Shown: positions 1 through 10,580, numbered from the stretch's first letter. The stretch: DNA of 64,000 nucleotides from Rossellomorea sp. SC111 (GCF_024733565.1 NZ_JANIOC010000001.1:241204-305203); one strand, 5' to 3'. The notes: a model not told the origin generated them from the letters alone. Made by a program: numbers and translations.

Positions 1-202
1 CTTATGACCTCGAGCCTCTAGCCGCCGGAGCTGGACAAAGAAAAGCGGAGGCGGCTTGGGCAGAGGCGACAAGCATAAGGCGAACCTGCCGGAAAGGCGT
101 CCTTTGCCTTTTTGGCAGGTTTGACTTATGACCTCGAGCCTCTAGCCGCCGGAGCTGGACAAAGAAAAGCGGAGGCGGCTTGGGCAGAGGCGACAAGCAT
201 AA
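1..202 (+). repeat. Structured ~123-bp interspersed repeat, array 1
   Basis: Holds one complete unit (about 40-162), the right half of a preceding unit (1-38, cut by the window edge) and a left-half fragment (164-202). The complete unit is a nested inverted repeat: GGCGGC and GAGGC on the left, then CATAAG, a copy-specific arm CGAACCTGCC, and AAAGGC; then GCCTTT, GGCAGGTTTG, CTTATG, GCCTC and GCCGCC on the right. The same element recurs at 21459-21749 (- strand) and 57277-57671. It has no credible coding content. Confidence 0.85.
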
Positions 203-298
203 TGGTGTTTTACACAAAGGCTGACGTACAGCAAAATCAGAGCAAAAAAAAATAAGTCCAAAATCATTTTTGTGATTTTGGACTTACCTTCTCATTCA

Positions 299-1952
<1,654 letters not shown>

Positions 1953-2072
1953 ACACCCACATCCTTTTTCCGACAGTAATCATAGTTTTCCTCTGAAACA
2001 AAAATTCTAGCCGCTTAACGCAAAATATTTCCCACTCTCTCATGCATACCCTTCTTCCCTAAGGTGTAACCT

Positions 2073-2115
2073 CAAAAAAAAAAAGAAAGCGTCGAGGTGT
2101 AATCGACGCTTTCTT
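2073..2115 (-). terminator. Rho-independent terminator after the 2121-2642 gene
   Basis: Perfect 11-bp stem (2085-2095 with 2103-2113, GAAAGCGTCGA arm) followed on the - strand by a run of about 11 T (plus-strand A run 2074-2084). It separates the lipoprotein gene from glcU-gdh. Confidence 0.9.
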
Positions 2116-2120
2116 CTTTG

Positions 2121-2642
2121 TTATTTGGTAGAAGTATGTATCGGCACAATGACCCTTTCATTCTCGACATTCACCATCACATGGACATCACGGTCGAGGG
2201 AAAGATCTTTGAATCGTAACGAATAGAGACCGGTGGGATTTTTTTCAATGGATTGGATGACAACCTGTGAAAACCGGGGATCACTCATGACTAATTTCAC
2301 GACAGTCTCTTCGATTTTGCTTTCTTTGTCTGTCAGAAACACCAGTTGATCCGCCGAAGCCCTTCTGGGATAGGATTCCTGCATCTCCCCATTAAACGTC
2401 ACATTCACTTTTCTGCCCATCTCTATATCCTCTTTATGAAGCTTTTTATCTTGATCTGTCAACATGACAGTTTGTTGATCGAAAGAAAACCAAACGTCAT
2501 TGATCAGCACCTGATTGTTTTCCAATTGGGTGACAAAGCCTATGAAATCTGTGCTGGCCTGAGAATTGACAGATGCTGATGGCCCGCATCCGGTGAACAG
2601 TATACAGGAACAAAGGATCATAACAGTCAAACATTTCTTCAT
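2121..2642 (-). CDS. DUF3221-like lipoprotein
   Basis: A 173-residue predicted lipoprotein. The signal sequence MKKCLTVMILCSCILFTGC ends in the lipobox FTGC, with Cys19 as the lipidated residue. The mature part carries a small beta-rich region (GFVTQLENNQVLINDVWF, then a GRKVNVTFNG stretch) that resembles the DUF3221/YobA type of extracytoplasmic domain. Function is unknown. It has its own AAGGGGGGAG ribosome site and its own terminator, so it is probably monocistronic. The lipoprotein call is firm; the domain family is a recollection-based suggestion. Confidence 0.72.
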   Translation of the reverse strand: MKKCLTVMILCSCILFTGCGPSASVNSQASTDFIGFVTQLENNQVLINDVWFSFDQQTVMLTDQDKKLHKEDIEMGRKVNVTFNGEMQESYPRRASADQLVFLTDKESKIEETVVKLVMSDPRFSQVVIQSIEKNPTGLYSLRFKDLSLDRDVHVMVNVENERVIVPIHTSTK

Positions 2643-2691
2643 AGACTCCCCCCTTATTATATTAGACGATTGATGGCACTGTTTGGTTTCA

Positions 2692-3486
2692 CTATTTTTT
2701 GAAAAAAAGGTTATTTCCTACTTTTTCGACAAAAGATGGGAATAATTGATAGAACTTGCTTCCTATATTCATCCATCGGGGCAGGTTGATTTCTCTTTTA
2801 TTGGTAAAAAGCGAATCGACCACTGTCTCCGCGACAAATGCAGGATCAAGCATGAACTTCTCCACATTCTTCACATACGTGCCGGTTTCATCGGCAATGG
2901 AGAAGAAGTCGGTGGCGATTGGACCGGGGTTCACCGCCGTCACCTTCACGCCGTATCTTTTCGCTTCCATCCTGACACTGTTCGTATATCCGAGGACAGC
3001 ATGCTTGGAAGCGGAATAGGCACTTGATTTCGGAGTGGCAAACTTCCCTGCCTGAGATGCGATATTGATGATGTGGCCAAACCCTTGTTCACGCATGTAA
3101 GGAAGGACTTCCCCTGTACATGCCATCAGACCAAGAACATTCACATCCATCATCCCTTTTACATCTTGGAAGGAGGTTTCATGTGCTTCCTGGAAGATTC
3201 CATATCCTGCGTTATTGATCAGGGCATGGATCGAACCAAAGTCCTTCCTGATGGTAGTGAAAACGCTGGGAATTTTATCATAATCCGTTACGTTTAAAGG
3301 ATATACTTCCACCTTACAGTTGAATTTTGTTGTCAGCTTTTCCTTCAATGCTTGGAGCAGATGGACGCGACGTGCTATCAACGCAAGATTCCCGCCATTC
3401 TCCGCAACCTTTATGGCCATTTGCTCCCCTATTCCCCCCGATGCCCCGGTAATGATAATCGTTTTTCCTTCGATTCTTCTGTTCAT
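2692..3486 (-). CDS. yqjQ: Short-chain dehydrogenase YqjQ
   Basis: An SDR-fold oxidoreductase of about 264 residues with unknown substrate. It shows TGASGGIG (cofactor binding), NNAGYG, a catalytic Ser in NIASQAG, and YSASKHA (Tyr and Lys). The C-terminal extension (LPRWMNIGSKFYQLFPSFVEKVGNNLFFKK) is characteristic of the YqjQ/DltE-like group. An in-frame GTG at 3495 would add three residues but sits only 2 nt after AGGAAG, so the ATG at 3486 is preferred. It lies 15 bp downstream of yqjP on the same strand, the B. subtilis order. Confidence 0.85.
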   Translation of the reverse strand: MNRRIEGKTIIITGASGGIGEQMAIKVAENGGNLALIARRVHLLQALKEKLTTKFNCKVEVYPLNVTDYDKIPSVFTTIRKDFGSIHALINNAGYGIFQEAHETSFQDVKGMMDVNVLGLMACTGEVLPYMREQGFGHIINIASQAGKFATPKSSAYSASKHAVLGYTNSVRMEAKRYGVKVTAVNPGPIATDFFSIADETGTYVKNVEKFMLDPAFVAETVVDSLFTNKREINLPRWMNIGSKFYQLFPSFVEKVGNNLFFKK

Positions 3487-3501
3487 GTAAGTCACATCTT
3501 C

Positions 3502-4461
3502 CTAAGCAAAATAATAATAGATTCCTTCATGCTTTTCTTTCTGTATATAGTGATTAGATTCCAAATAATCCAATTGCCCGATGGTCTCCGACAATGTCAA
3601 ACCGAGCTCCTTCCGATACACGGAGGGGAATAACTTCATGCATATCTCAAATACAGTCACGCGGTTTCCATTGATCATGTCGAATACACCTCTTGCTCTT
3701 TCATCTTGTTTCCCCAATCTCCTCGGAATCAATCCATGAACATCCGTAACGTTGTCTCCGTGTCCTGTATAAGCAAGGGAAATCGGAAAATCGAAAAGTT
3801 TTTTCAATGAAGCATTATACTGTAACAACGGCTTTGAACGCTTACTCTCCCCTTCAAATGGCGGTTCAATGAGGGGATTGGGTGAAATGGTGGCAAGTAT
3901 GTGGTCGCCAGCTATCAGAACACCATCACTTTCCCGATAAAAGGATATGTGACTCTGGGCGTGACCAAGGGTTTCAATGACCTGCCACCCTTCCATTCCT
4001 GGGATCCTGTCCCCTTCTCCTATCGCCACATCCAGCTTTCGGTTCCCCATGAATTTCAATGGATTCTTGAACCTCGGGATGGCCGGGAGATACTCTTCGG
4101 GCAGCCCTGATTCCAAGGCGAGCTCAGTGAAAAAACGGTCATACACTTCATGAAAATGGTCGTCACGCTGAAGCCAGAACCGGTTATAGTTATGACCATA
4201 TATCGTGACGCCGGATGAGAAACGATCAAGCAGGCCTGCATGATCTGGATGATGATGGGTCAGGACGATTTGTTCGATATCCTGAGGTGTGTAACCTAGA
4301 AGAGACAATTGTTCAGAGAGCTGCATCCAGGCCGTATCTGTAAGAGGGCCAGCATCCACCAGCGTCAAGGCATCTCCCTTGACTAAATAAACATTCACAT
4401 CTCCCACGGCAAAAGGAGTGGATAGTGTGATTTTTGCGATATCATTCACTAAAGTTGTCAT
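3502..4461 (-). CDS. yqjP: MBL-fold metallohydrolase YqjP
   Basis: A metallo-beta-lactamase-fold hydrolase of about 319 residues. The metal-binding motif LTHHHPDHAG is near residue 70, further metal-ligand regions are ETLGHAQSHISFY and IAGDHIL, and there is an AYTGHGD segment. A winged-helix-like C-terminal tail follows, as in the YqjP/LACTB2 type. The open frame extends to a GTG at 4524, but the ATG at 4461 has a GTGGTG ribosome site and gives the N-terminus MTTLVNDIAKITL expected of YqjP. Substrate unknown. Confidence 0.83.
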   Translation of the reverse strand: MTTLVNDIAKITLSTPFAVGDVNVYLVKGDALTLVDAGPLTDTAWMQLSEQLSLLGYTPQDIEQIVLTHHHPDHAGLLDRFSSGVTIYGHNYNRFWLQRDDHFHEVYDRFFTELALESGLPEEYLPAIPRFKNPLKFMGNRKLDVAIGEGDRIPGMEGWQVIETLGHAQSHISFYRESDGVLIAGDHILATISPNPLIEPPFEGESKRSKPLLQYNASLKKLFDFPISLAYTGHGDNVTDVHGLIPRRLGKQDERARGVFDMINGNRVTVFEICMKLFPSVYRKELGLTLSETIGQLDYLESNHYIQKEKHEGIYYYFA

Positions 4462-4621
4462 AGTTTCACCACATTCTTCATAATAAAAAGGTACAGACAA
4501 TACGGTACCTTCCCGTTTTGTCACTCATTTCCAGAAAATGAATGATCCTTCATTACCTAGTGTACATTTTTTTCAGCATGATGTCATTTTTAAAAAGTGT
4601 GAATATACTAAAAATAAACCC

Positions 4622-4651
4622 TTGACAGATAAGCTGTATTTCTACGATAAT
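4622..4651 (+). promoter_or_regulatory. SigA-type promoter of the proI T-box transcript
   Basis: TTGACA (4622-4627) and GATAAT (4646-4651) with an 18-bp spacer, placing the start just ahead of the T-box leader. A TATAAT five bases further on (4656-4661) is an alternative -10 but lacks a correctly spaced -35. Confidence 0.7.
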
Positions 4652-4659
4652 CACCTATA

Positions 4660-4945
4660 ATATAGATTTAATCCATTCATCCTATTACATAATGATATAC
4701 GATAAAGCGATGAGAAAGACTAGTAATGAATAGATGATGTCAGAGATCGGGGCCCACCGGCTGAAAGGCACCGTCGTCCTCTCTATTTGTGAACCTGACT
4801 TTTGAGCGTCTTAAAGCAGAACGTCGTCCAGCGTTAATGGAAATGGAGTGTGTTCATCTTCTTCATAGAAGATGGACAAAACAAGGTGGTACCACGGAAG
4901 CGAGACCCTTTCGTCCTTTATGGATGAAAGGGTCTGTTTTTTTTT
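4660..4945 (+). promoter_or_regulatory. T-box leader (tRNA-Pro) controlling proI
   Basis: The T-box core AGGTGGTACCACGG (4885-4898) is intact, with the TGGT bulge able to pair with an A-discriminator NCCA end. A Stem I 3' strand carries GAACCTGAC (4791-4799), so the specifier codon is CCT (4794-4796), proline. The terminator arm AGACCCTTTC (4903-4912) pairs with GAAAGGGTCT (4926-4935) and is followed by a run of T. Uncharged tRNA-Pro should stabilise the antiterminator and allow proI expression, which agrees with the gene downstream. Confidence 0.92.
4903..4945 (+). terminator. T-box intrinsic terminator
   Basis: A 10-bp stem, 4903-4912 with 4926-4935, followed by GTTTTTTTTT. Its 5' side is shared with the conserved T-box region, giving the usual antiterminator/terminator switch. 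Confidence 0.85.
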
Positions 4946-4970
4946 CAAAAACAGAAGGGGGAATGAGCGA

Positions 4971-5789
4971 ATGAAGACATTATTTATCGGAGCAGGGTCG
5001 ATGGCTCATGCTTTAATGAGGGGCGCACTGAAAGCGGGAGTATTGAATAATGAGGAAGTATATGTAACCAATCGTGCCAATCAGGAGCGTTTAAATGAAA
5101 TCATTCAGGAATTCTGTATCCGGAAGGTAAACCGGGCGTCACGATATGATGTTATCATCCTCGCCATGAAACCAAAGGACTTTCATGAAGCAGCAGATTC
5201 CATCAGACCCTACCTTTCTGAGAATACTCTGATCATCTCTGTACTGGCAGGCATCGCCATGGAACATATAAGCGACAGGCTCGCCTTTAAAGGAGCCATC
5301 GCAAGAGCCATGCCGAATACAAGTGCAGCCATGGGAAAGTCAGCAACGGCGGTAGCTTTCAATCAATATATCTCACCCTCCCAGAAGGAATGGACGAAAA
5401 CGCTATTTCAGTCTGTCGGCATAGCGGCGGAGGTAGAAGAAGAGAAATTGGACCTGATCACGGCTCTATCAGGAAGCGGGCCGGCTTATATCTATTATGT
5501 GGCGGAAATACTGAAACATGCTGCAGTAGAATTGGGACTGGAAGAAGGCCTCGCTGAAAGCCTTGTTACCCAGACGATCGCTGGAGCAAGCGCCATGCTT
5601 TCAGAATCCGGATTGGAAGCCCGGGAATTAAGAAGGAATGTGACCAGTGCAGGTGGAACGACCGAAGCGGGAATCGCTGCGTTGGAAGACCATCAAGTAA
5701 GAGATGCATTTTTCCAGTGCATTTCTTCCGCAAATAACCGCTCTCAAACACTCGGACATGAATTAAAGGAGAATTCTTTGAAAAAATAA
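4971..5789 (+). CDS. proI: Pyrroline-5-carboxylate reductase
   Basis: A 272-residue P5C reductase catalysing the last step of proline synthesis with NAD(P)H. The N-terminal Rossmann motif is FIGAGSMAHALMRG, the MPNT stretch is present, and the C-terminal signature LSGSGPAYIY...VTSAGGTTEAGIAAL is typical. The open frame runs 33 codons upstream into the T-box, but the ATG at 4971 has the GGGGG ribosome site and the correct N-terminus. Regulation by the tRNA-Pro T-box implies induction under proline starvation. B. subtilis has the same arrangement for proI (yqjO). Confidence 0.95.
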   Translation: MKTLFIGAGSMAHALMRGALKAGVLNNEEVYVTNRANQERLNEIIQEFCIRKVNRASRYDVIILAMKPKDFHEAADSIRPYLSENTLIISVLAGIAMEHISDRLAFKGAIARAMPNTSAAMGKSATAVAFNQYISPSQKEWTKTLFQSVGIAAEVEEEKLDLITALSGSGPAYIYYVAEILKHAAVELGLEEGLAESLVTQTIAGASAMLSESGLEARELRRNVTSAGGTTEAGIAALEDHQVRDAFFQCISSANNRSQTLGHELKENSLKK

Positions 5790-5864
5790 ACCTACAGCCA
5801 ATCATGATTCGCGGGGGATACCGTTTCAGTGATACAATCAAAGCAAAAAAGAAGGTCGACACAG

Positions 5865-7016
5865 ATGAATCTACTCCTCATTATACTCATTGCAGTCCTT
5901 GTCGTCTGGATCGTTCTTTCCATCGAGGTGTGGAGAGGGTTGGGTAAACTTTCTTCCCTTGAAGGATTTCCGGGCACGGCGAGCGGCCCGCTTCTCTCCA
6001 TCATCGTGCCTGCGAGGAATGAAGAAGAAGCGATCACAGACAGCATTCTATCCCAACTCAAGCAGGACTATGAACGGATTGAATGGATTCTTGTCAATGA
6101 CCGTTCAACGGATCGCACACCAGATAAACTAGAAAGGCTGGGAAAAATGGACAAGCGGATCCGCGTGCTCCATATCGATACACTGGAAAAAGGATGGCTC
6201 GGAAAGAATCAGGGATTATATAAAGGATACCTCCTCTCAAAAGGTTCACTTATTCTGTTCACCGATGCAGATGTCCTGTATAAAGACCCTGCCATCCTGT
6301 CCCGGGCTGTCGGAGTCTTTCAATCTCAGAAGCTCGATCATCTCACCCTCGCCCCCAACATTAAATCAAAGACATTCTGGTTAAAAAGCTTTGTGGCCTT
6401 CTTTTTATTCGGTTTCTCTTTTTATAAACGGCCTTGGAAAGCGAATGACCCTTCTTCAGGGATAGGGGTGGGGATCGGAGCATTCAATCTGATCACACGT
6501 TCTGCTTATGAGGAAATCGGTACACACGAAAAGATCAAGCACATGCCCGATGACGATCTTCAGCTTGGCATCCATATTAAAAAAGGCGGGAAAAGACAAG
6601 GGTTACTCACTGCCCTTCATTCGCTGGAGGTGGAGTGGTATCACTCCTTGAAAGGGGCCATGCAGGGTCTTGAGAAGAATACATTTGCCGGGCTCCATTA
6701 CTCCATCATTCTTGTAGTATTTGCCATGACGGGGGTGTTCTGCTCCACGGTCCTTCCTTTCTTGACGATCTTCACAGGGGACCCCCTGAACCGGACCGTG
6801 AGCATCTTGATCATTCTACTGATTTTCATCACCTATTTCAAAGTCATAAAGGAGATGACGAATGAGTCTCCCCTCCTCATCCTCTCCCTGCCCGTCACTG
6901 CCTTGTTATTCATCTATTCCATAGCCAGGGCGACGTTCCTGACGTTTAGAAGAGGCGGGATCGAATGGCGAGGGACGATTTATCCATTGAAAGAGCTAAG
7001 AGAGAAAAGAAAGTAG
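5865..7016 (+). CDS. Membrane glycosyltransferase, GT2 (HpnB/CrtQ-like)
   Basis: A 383-residue family 2 glycosyltransferase. It has an N-terminal membrane anchor (MNLLLIILIAVLVVWIVLSI), then the GT-A core: SIIVPARNEEEAI, NDRSTDRT, FTDADV (DXD) and PDDDLQLG. Three or so C-terminal membrane segments follow, with a closing GGIEWRGTIYPL motif shared with hopanoid/carotenoid-associated enzymes. Acceptor unknown; a polyisoprenoid or carotenoid acid is an inference from that motif. The upstream GTG (5829) lacks a ribosome site; AAGAAGG precedes 5865. It lies 75 bp after proI with no terminator between, so it may be co-transcribed. Confidence 0.8.
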   Translation: MNLLLIILIAVLVVWIVLSIEVWRGLGKLSSLEGFPGTASGPLLSIIVPARNEEEAITDSILSQLKQDYERIEWILVNDRSTDRTPDKLERLGKMDKRIRVLHIDTLEKGWLGKNQGLYKGYLLSKGSLILFTDADVLYKDPAILSRAVGVFQSQKLDHLTLAPNIKSKTFWLKSFVAFFLFGFSFYKRPWKANDPSSGIGVGIGAFNLITRSAYEEIGTHEKIKHMPDDDLQLGIHIKKGGKRQGLLTALHSLEVEWYHSLKGAMQGLEKNTFAGLHYSIILVVFAMTGVFCSTVLPFLTIFTGDPLNRTVSILIILLIFITYFKVIKEMTNESPLLILSLPVTALLFIYSIARATFLTFRRGGIEWRGTIYPLKELREKRK

Positions 7017-7110
7017 AGCACATTCCTTTTCCGGCAAAAGGGTTGTTGTTATACTCTTGGTGTACTGTTTAGATACCCGAAATAAATTCTTTATGGAAAG
7101 GTGATTGGAA

Positions 7111-8127
7111 ATGGACGCAAAGCTATTCGAACCATACACGCTTAAAAATGTTGAAATGAAGAACCGAATCGTCATGGCACCCATGTGCATGTACTCTTCC
7201 CACAATGAAGATGGTAAAGTCGAAAACTGGCATCGCACCCACTATACGAGCCGTGCTGTCGGCGGAGTCGGACTCATCATTCAAGAAGCGACGGCGGTTA
7301 CGCCCCAGGGAAGAATCTCACCACAGGATTTAGGGATTTGGGATGACGAACATATTGAAGGCTTAAAAGAGTTAGTGGAACTGATGAAAGAACAGGGGGC
7401 TAAAACAGGAATCCAGCTGGCACATGCCGGAAGAAAAGCGGTCCTTGAAGGAGACATCCTGGCTCCATCTGCCATTCCATTTAATGATGAAATGAAAACA
7501 CCTGTTGAAATGACAGGGGATGATATTAAAGAAACCATCACCGCATTCATCAAAGGGGCTGAAAGAGCGAAGGAAGCAGGCTTTGATGTGATCGAGGTTC
7601 ACGGAGCCCACGGATATCTCATCAATGAGTTCCTCTCTCCACTGTCCAATAAACGAAACGATGAATATGGTGGATCGGCAGAAAACCGCTACCGCTTCCT
7701 CCGTGAAATCATTGACGGGATTCAACAAGTATGGGACGGACCACTCCTTGTGAGGGTATCTGCCAAAGATTATAACGAAGATGGCCTGGACATTGCAGAC
7801 TATGTGGTATTTGCAAAATGGATGAAAGAGCAAGGCGTCGATTTGATCGATGTCAGCTCCGGCGCCCTTGTACCTGCACGCATACCGGTATTCCCCGGCT
7901 ATCAGGTGAAGCTTGCCGAGACGATCAAGAACGGGGCAGACATTGACACAGGAGCGGTCGGACTGATCACTACAGGCATCCAGGCGGAAGAGATCCTGCA
8001 AAACGAACGGGCGGACCTGATCCTCCTTGCACGTGAACTTCTGCGGGATCCATACTGGCCGAGAACGGCAGCGAAAGAGTTGGGTGTCGAAATCGAAGCA
8101 CCTAAACAGTATGAGCGCGGCTGGTAA
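7111..8127 (+). CDS. namA: NADPH dehydrogenase NamA (old yellow enzyme)
   Basis: A 338-residue FMN ene-reductase equivalent to B. subtilis YqjM, which reduces activated C=C bonds and nitro compounds with NADPH. Conserved elements are MAPMCMYSS (the Cys that tunes FMN), QLAHAGRK, the active-site [20 protein letters not shown], and the C-terminal QYERGW that reaches the neighbouring subunit. The ATG at 7111 follows AAAGGTG. YqjM-type enzymes respond to xenobiotics and peroxide in B. subtilis; no regulator site was recognised here. Confidence 0.94.
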   Translation: MDAKLFEPYTLKNVEMKNRIVMAPMCMYSSHNEDGKVENWHRTHYTSRAVGGVGLIIQEATAVTPQGRISPQDLGIWDDEHIEGLKELVELMKEQGAKTGIQLAHAGRKAVLEGDILAPSAIPFNDEMKTPVEMTGDDIKETITAFIKGAERAKEAGFDVIEVHGAHGYLINEFLSPLSNKRNDEYGGSAENRYRFLREIIDGIQQVWDGPLLVRVSAKDYNEDGLDIADYVVFAKWMKEQGVDLIDVSSGALVPARIPVFPGYQVKLAETIKNGADIDTGAVGLITTGIQAEEILQNERADLILLARELLRDPYWPRTAAKELGVEIEAPKQYERGW

Positions 8128-8134
8128 ATTAGTA

Positions 8135-8169
8135 GAGCGTGGAACCCCCAGGTTCCACGCTCTCTTTTA
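8135..8169. terminator. Bidirectional terminator between namA and the GNAT gene
   Basis: A 12-bp perfect stem GAGCGTGGAACC (8135-8146) with GGTTCCACGCTC (8151-8162), loop CCCA, followed by TCTTTTAT on the + strand. It lies between convergent genes. Confidence 0.85.
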
Positions 8170-8922
8170 TTTATACACTTTCTGCACTTCGTACCTGAAA
8201 CCTAAACAAGCATAATTCTGTTTTTGGTACATCAGTCTTGGCGTATCTTCCCCATCTGCCACCAGGATGATAAACTTGTCAGGGAACCGTTCCATGACAT
8301 CCCGCTGCAGCCTGCTTCCGATCCCTTTCTTTTGAAACGATTCGTGAACCATCAATCCGTCTATTTCCGCTGAATCTTCTTCGATGATCACATCCACGGA
8401 TCCCGCCGGCGTCCCTTTATAGAAAGCCAGAAGTTGTATTATACGGGGATTTTCAAAATTCCGCTTATGCATATCCACCTTTTGGTCGGCAAAATCCGGA
8501 CCATAGTCCAAATCCTGCTCGTACTGAAAAGAAAGATAATCCTGAAGTTCTTCCTTGCCCACTTTCTTGACTTCTATGTCAGCATTCACTTCCGGCGATG
8601 GGAATTGATCGGGGTCAATCGAATAAAGCTCATTGAATCCGCCGTCGTATCCCTCTTGGTTAAAATAATCCATCAGTTCTTCCGAAGGTTTGTAATCTTG
8701 AGGAAAAAGAAACTTTACATGCTTCTGCCCCTTTGCGTCATGGAATTCCCGTAAAAAACGGGCAGCTTCAATAAATTCTTCAAGAGTCGGCTCCTTCTTG
8801 AATGCAAGAAAGTTACTATCATACCTAGTCAGCATTTCCGGATAATGAATATGTCGATAAAGAGCGTTTTCAGAAATAATATGTCCCGGATTATAAATAT
8901 GTTCAAATGTAAATGAATTCAT
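8167..8922 (-). CDS. GNAT family N-acetyltransferase
   Basis: A 251-residue protein with a C-terminal GNAT fold. The acetyl-CoA loop is QKKGIGSRLQ, preceded by the beta4 strand AEIDGLMVHESF and followed by MYQKQNYACLGFRYE. The N-terminal half (about residues 1-110) is less conserved and may be a degenerate second GNAT lobe. Substrate unknown. The ATG at 8922 has AAAAGGGG eight bases upstream; the longer open frame runs into the neighbouring gene and is not used. Confidence 0.8.
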   Translation of the reverse strand: MNSFTFEHIYNPGHIISENALYRHIHYPEMLTRYDSNFLAFKKEPTLEEFIEAARFLREFHDAKGQKHVKFLFPQDYKPSEELMDYFNQEGYDGGFNELYSIDPDQFPSPEVNADIEVKKVGKEELQDYLSFQYEQDLDYGPDFADQKVDMHKRNFENPRIIQLLAFYKGTPAGSVDVIIEEDSAEIDGLMVHESFQKKGIGSRLQRDVMERFPDKFIILVADGEDTPRLMYQKQNYACLGFRYEVQKVYK

Positions 8923-8956
8923 CTCGATTCCCCTTTTTCTGTTTAAACTGCCTTTC

Positions 8957-9496
8957 CTACTCCCAAATACGCTGTACAGAAGCGCGGTCTCCTTCCAGCC
9001 TGACGATGTAGACGTCGGGATTGGACAGAGCGAACAGTTCATTGTATCCATAGTTTTCGTCAAATAACCTGAGAAGCAGCGTCGTTAAATTACCATGACT
9101 CACACAGACAACGTGATCCTCTTCCTTTCCCATAACTTCATCTAAGAAGGACCTTGCCCGCTCCATCGCCATTTTATTGGACTCCCCACCAGGCAATGAG
9201 AGAGAAAAATCCTCAAAACTCATCTTCAACTTTTCCATCCAATCTGGAAGATCCTCATCGCTCAGCACCCTTTCTCCCAATCTCTTGTCCTCCTGGACCC
9301 GGAGGCCTGAACGTTCAGCAAAAGGAGCGATGGTGTCCAATGCCCTTATGAAGGGACTTGAATAAATCGCTTGAATGGATCGGTTTTCTAAAAAGGACGC
9401 TAATTGACGTGCCTGACGTTCGCCGTCCTCCGTTAACGGTGCATGAAAAGGCTGACCATCCGCTTTCGCATGTCGTACGATATAGATCTCTTTCAT
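8957..9496 (-). CDS. Histidine phosphatase family protein (GpmB/PhoE-like)
   Basis: A 179-residue phosphatase of the phosphoglycerate-mutase-like superfamily. The phosphohistidine motif RHAKADG is at the N-terminus, YSSPFIRALDT supplies the second Arg, and VVCVSHGNLTTLLL holds the second catalytic His. The RHAK rather than RHGE form leaves the substrate open. Two adjacent ATGs (9499, 9496) follow AGGGGG; the second has better spacing. It is the second gene after rnz on the - strand, 11 bp away. Confidence 0.82.
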   Translation of the reverse strand: MKEIYIVRHAKADGQPFHAPLTEDGERQARQLASFLENRSIQAIYSSPFIRALDTIAPFAERSGLRVQEDKRLGERVLSDEDLPDWMEKLKMSFEDFSLSLPGGESNKMAMERARSFLDEVMGKEEDHVVCVSHGNLTTLLLRLFDENYGYNELFALSNPDVYIVRLEGDRASVQRIWE

Positions 9497-9507
9497 CATT
9501 CTGCCCC

Positions 9508-10434
9508 CTATTTCTTTAAAGGTATGTCGTATTCCATGAAATCCCTTGCCATATAGCTTTCCGCGAAGACGTCCCTTGCTTCCTTCTCCAGTTCTTCCCA
9601 TGATTCCTTTGCATACCGGGAAGAAATATGGGTCAGAAACAGGCGACGTGCCCCGGCTAAGAGAGCCGTCTCTCCTGCTTGTTTTGTAGTGGAATGGTAA
9701 TACTCCCGGGCCATCTCTTCTTGATCCCGGTTGAAGGTCGCTTCATGAACCATGACATCTGCTGACTTAGAAAGTTCCACCGCATTGGAACAAACCCTTG
9801 TATCTCCAAGGATCGTGACCACCCGTCCAGGAATCGAAGGTCCGAGAAAATCCTTTCCATCAATCTCCCTTCCGTCTTCCAGCCGAACCGTTTCACCACA
9901 TTTTAATTTCTTATATAGGGGCCCCGGTTGAACGCCCCTATCACGTAATTGATCCACTTGCAGGACACCGGGCTTATCTTTTTCAACTACACGATAACCG
10001 AAAGTAGGAAGAGCATGGTCGAGTCCCATTGCTTCTACACTGAACCCTTCATCTTGAAAGATGACCCCTTCCTCGATTTCCACCACTTCAAGGGGATATT
10101 GAAGATGGGTCCTGCTGACCGAGAGGGAAACCTCGATAAACTCTTTGATCCCCTTAGGGCCGTATACCGTCAGTTTTGTCTCCCCTCCTTGGAAGGAGCG
10201 GCTCCCGAGTAACCCCGGCAGCCCGTATATGTGATCACCATGCAGGTGGGTAATGAAAATCTTTTCGATCCTTCTTGGTTTCAAGCTTGTATGTAAAATT
10301 TGATGCTGGGTCGCTTCCCCACAATCAAAAAGCCAGACCGCACCACGTTCCTCCAATAATTTCAAGGCGATACTGGTAACGTTGCGGAGTTTGGCAGGAA
10401 CTCCGGCACCCGTCCCTAAAAATAATAATTCCAT
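9508..10434 (-). CDS. rnz: Ribonuclease Z
   Basis: A 308-residue tRNA 3'-processing endonuclease that trims CCA-less tRNA precursors. The beta-lactamase-fold zinc motif [13 protein letters not shown] is near residue 60, the start is [15 protein letters not shown], and [14 protein letters not shown] and LTHISSRY provide the remaining metal and catalytic residues. The length is near the 307 residues of the B. subtilis enzyme. The ATG at 10434 is chosen because GGAG lies 8 nt upstream. Confidence 0.95.
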   Translation of the reverse strand: MELLFLGTGAGVPAKLRNVTSIALKLLEERGAVWLFDCGEATQHQILHTSLKPRRIEKIFITHLHGDHIYGLPGLLGSRSFQGGETKLTVYGPKGIKEFIEVSLSVSRTHLQYPLEVVEIEEGVIFQDEGFSVEAMGLDHALPTFGYRVVEKDKPGVLQVDQLRDRGVQPGPLYKKLKCGETVRLEDGREIDGKDFLGPSIPGRVVTILGDTRVCSNAVELSKSADVMVHEATFNRDQEEMAREYYHSTTKQAGETALLAGARRLFLTHISSRYAKESWEELEKEARDVFAESYMARDFMEYDIPLKK

Positions 10435-10566
10435 TGTATTCACTCCTCAGATGAGCTATTCTGTCTCCATTTTAGCATAATCACCTTCTTTTTACCCTCT
10501 CCCGGAAAATCAGTCATAAGAATGAAAATTAAAGCCAACATAATGACGAAGATGTTTACCAAAAAG

Positions 10567-10580
10567 ATAAAACGTTTTCA
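10567..10580. promoter_or_regulatory. Possible cre-like palindrome upstream of zwf
   Basis: The sequence ATAAAACGTTTTCA matches the catabolite-responsive element consensus TGWNANCGNTNWCA except for the leading TG. It lies 135 bp ahead of zwf and 29 bp ahead of a TATAAT (10609-10614) that lacks a clear -35. Tentative. Confidence 0.25.

Noticed and set aside
2-217. 71-codon frame at the left edge
   Set aside because: Translation of the repeat array in reverse; no ribosome site and no homology signal.
1953-2040. SigG promoter for glcU-gdh
   Set aside because: Expected from B. subtilis, but no convincing -35/-10 pair with correct spacing could be read.
4464-4524. Extended N-terminus of YqjP from the GTG at 4524
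   Set aside because: The added 21 residues do not fit the family and the downstream ATG has a better placed ribosome site.
7372-8001. 209-codon - strand frame opposite namA
   Set aside because: Shadow of the old yellow enzyme reading frame, without a start signal or domains.
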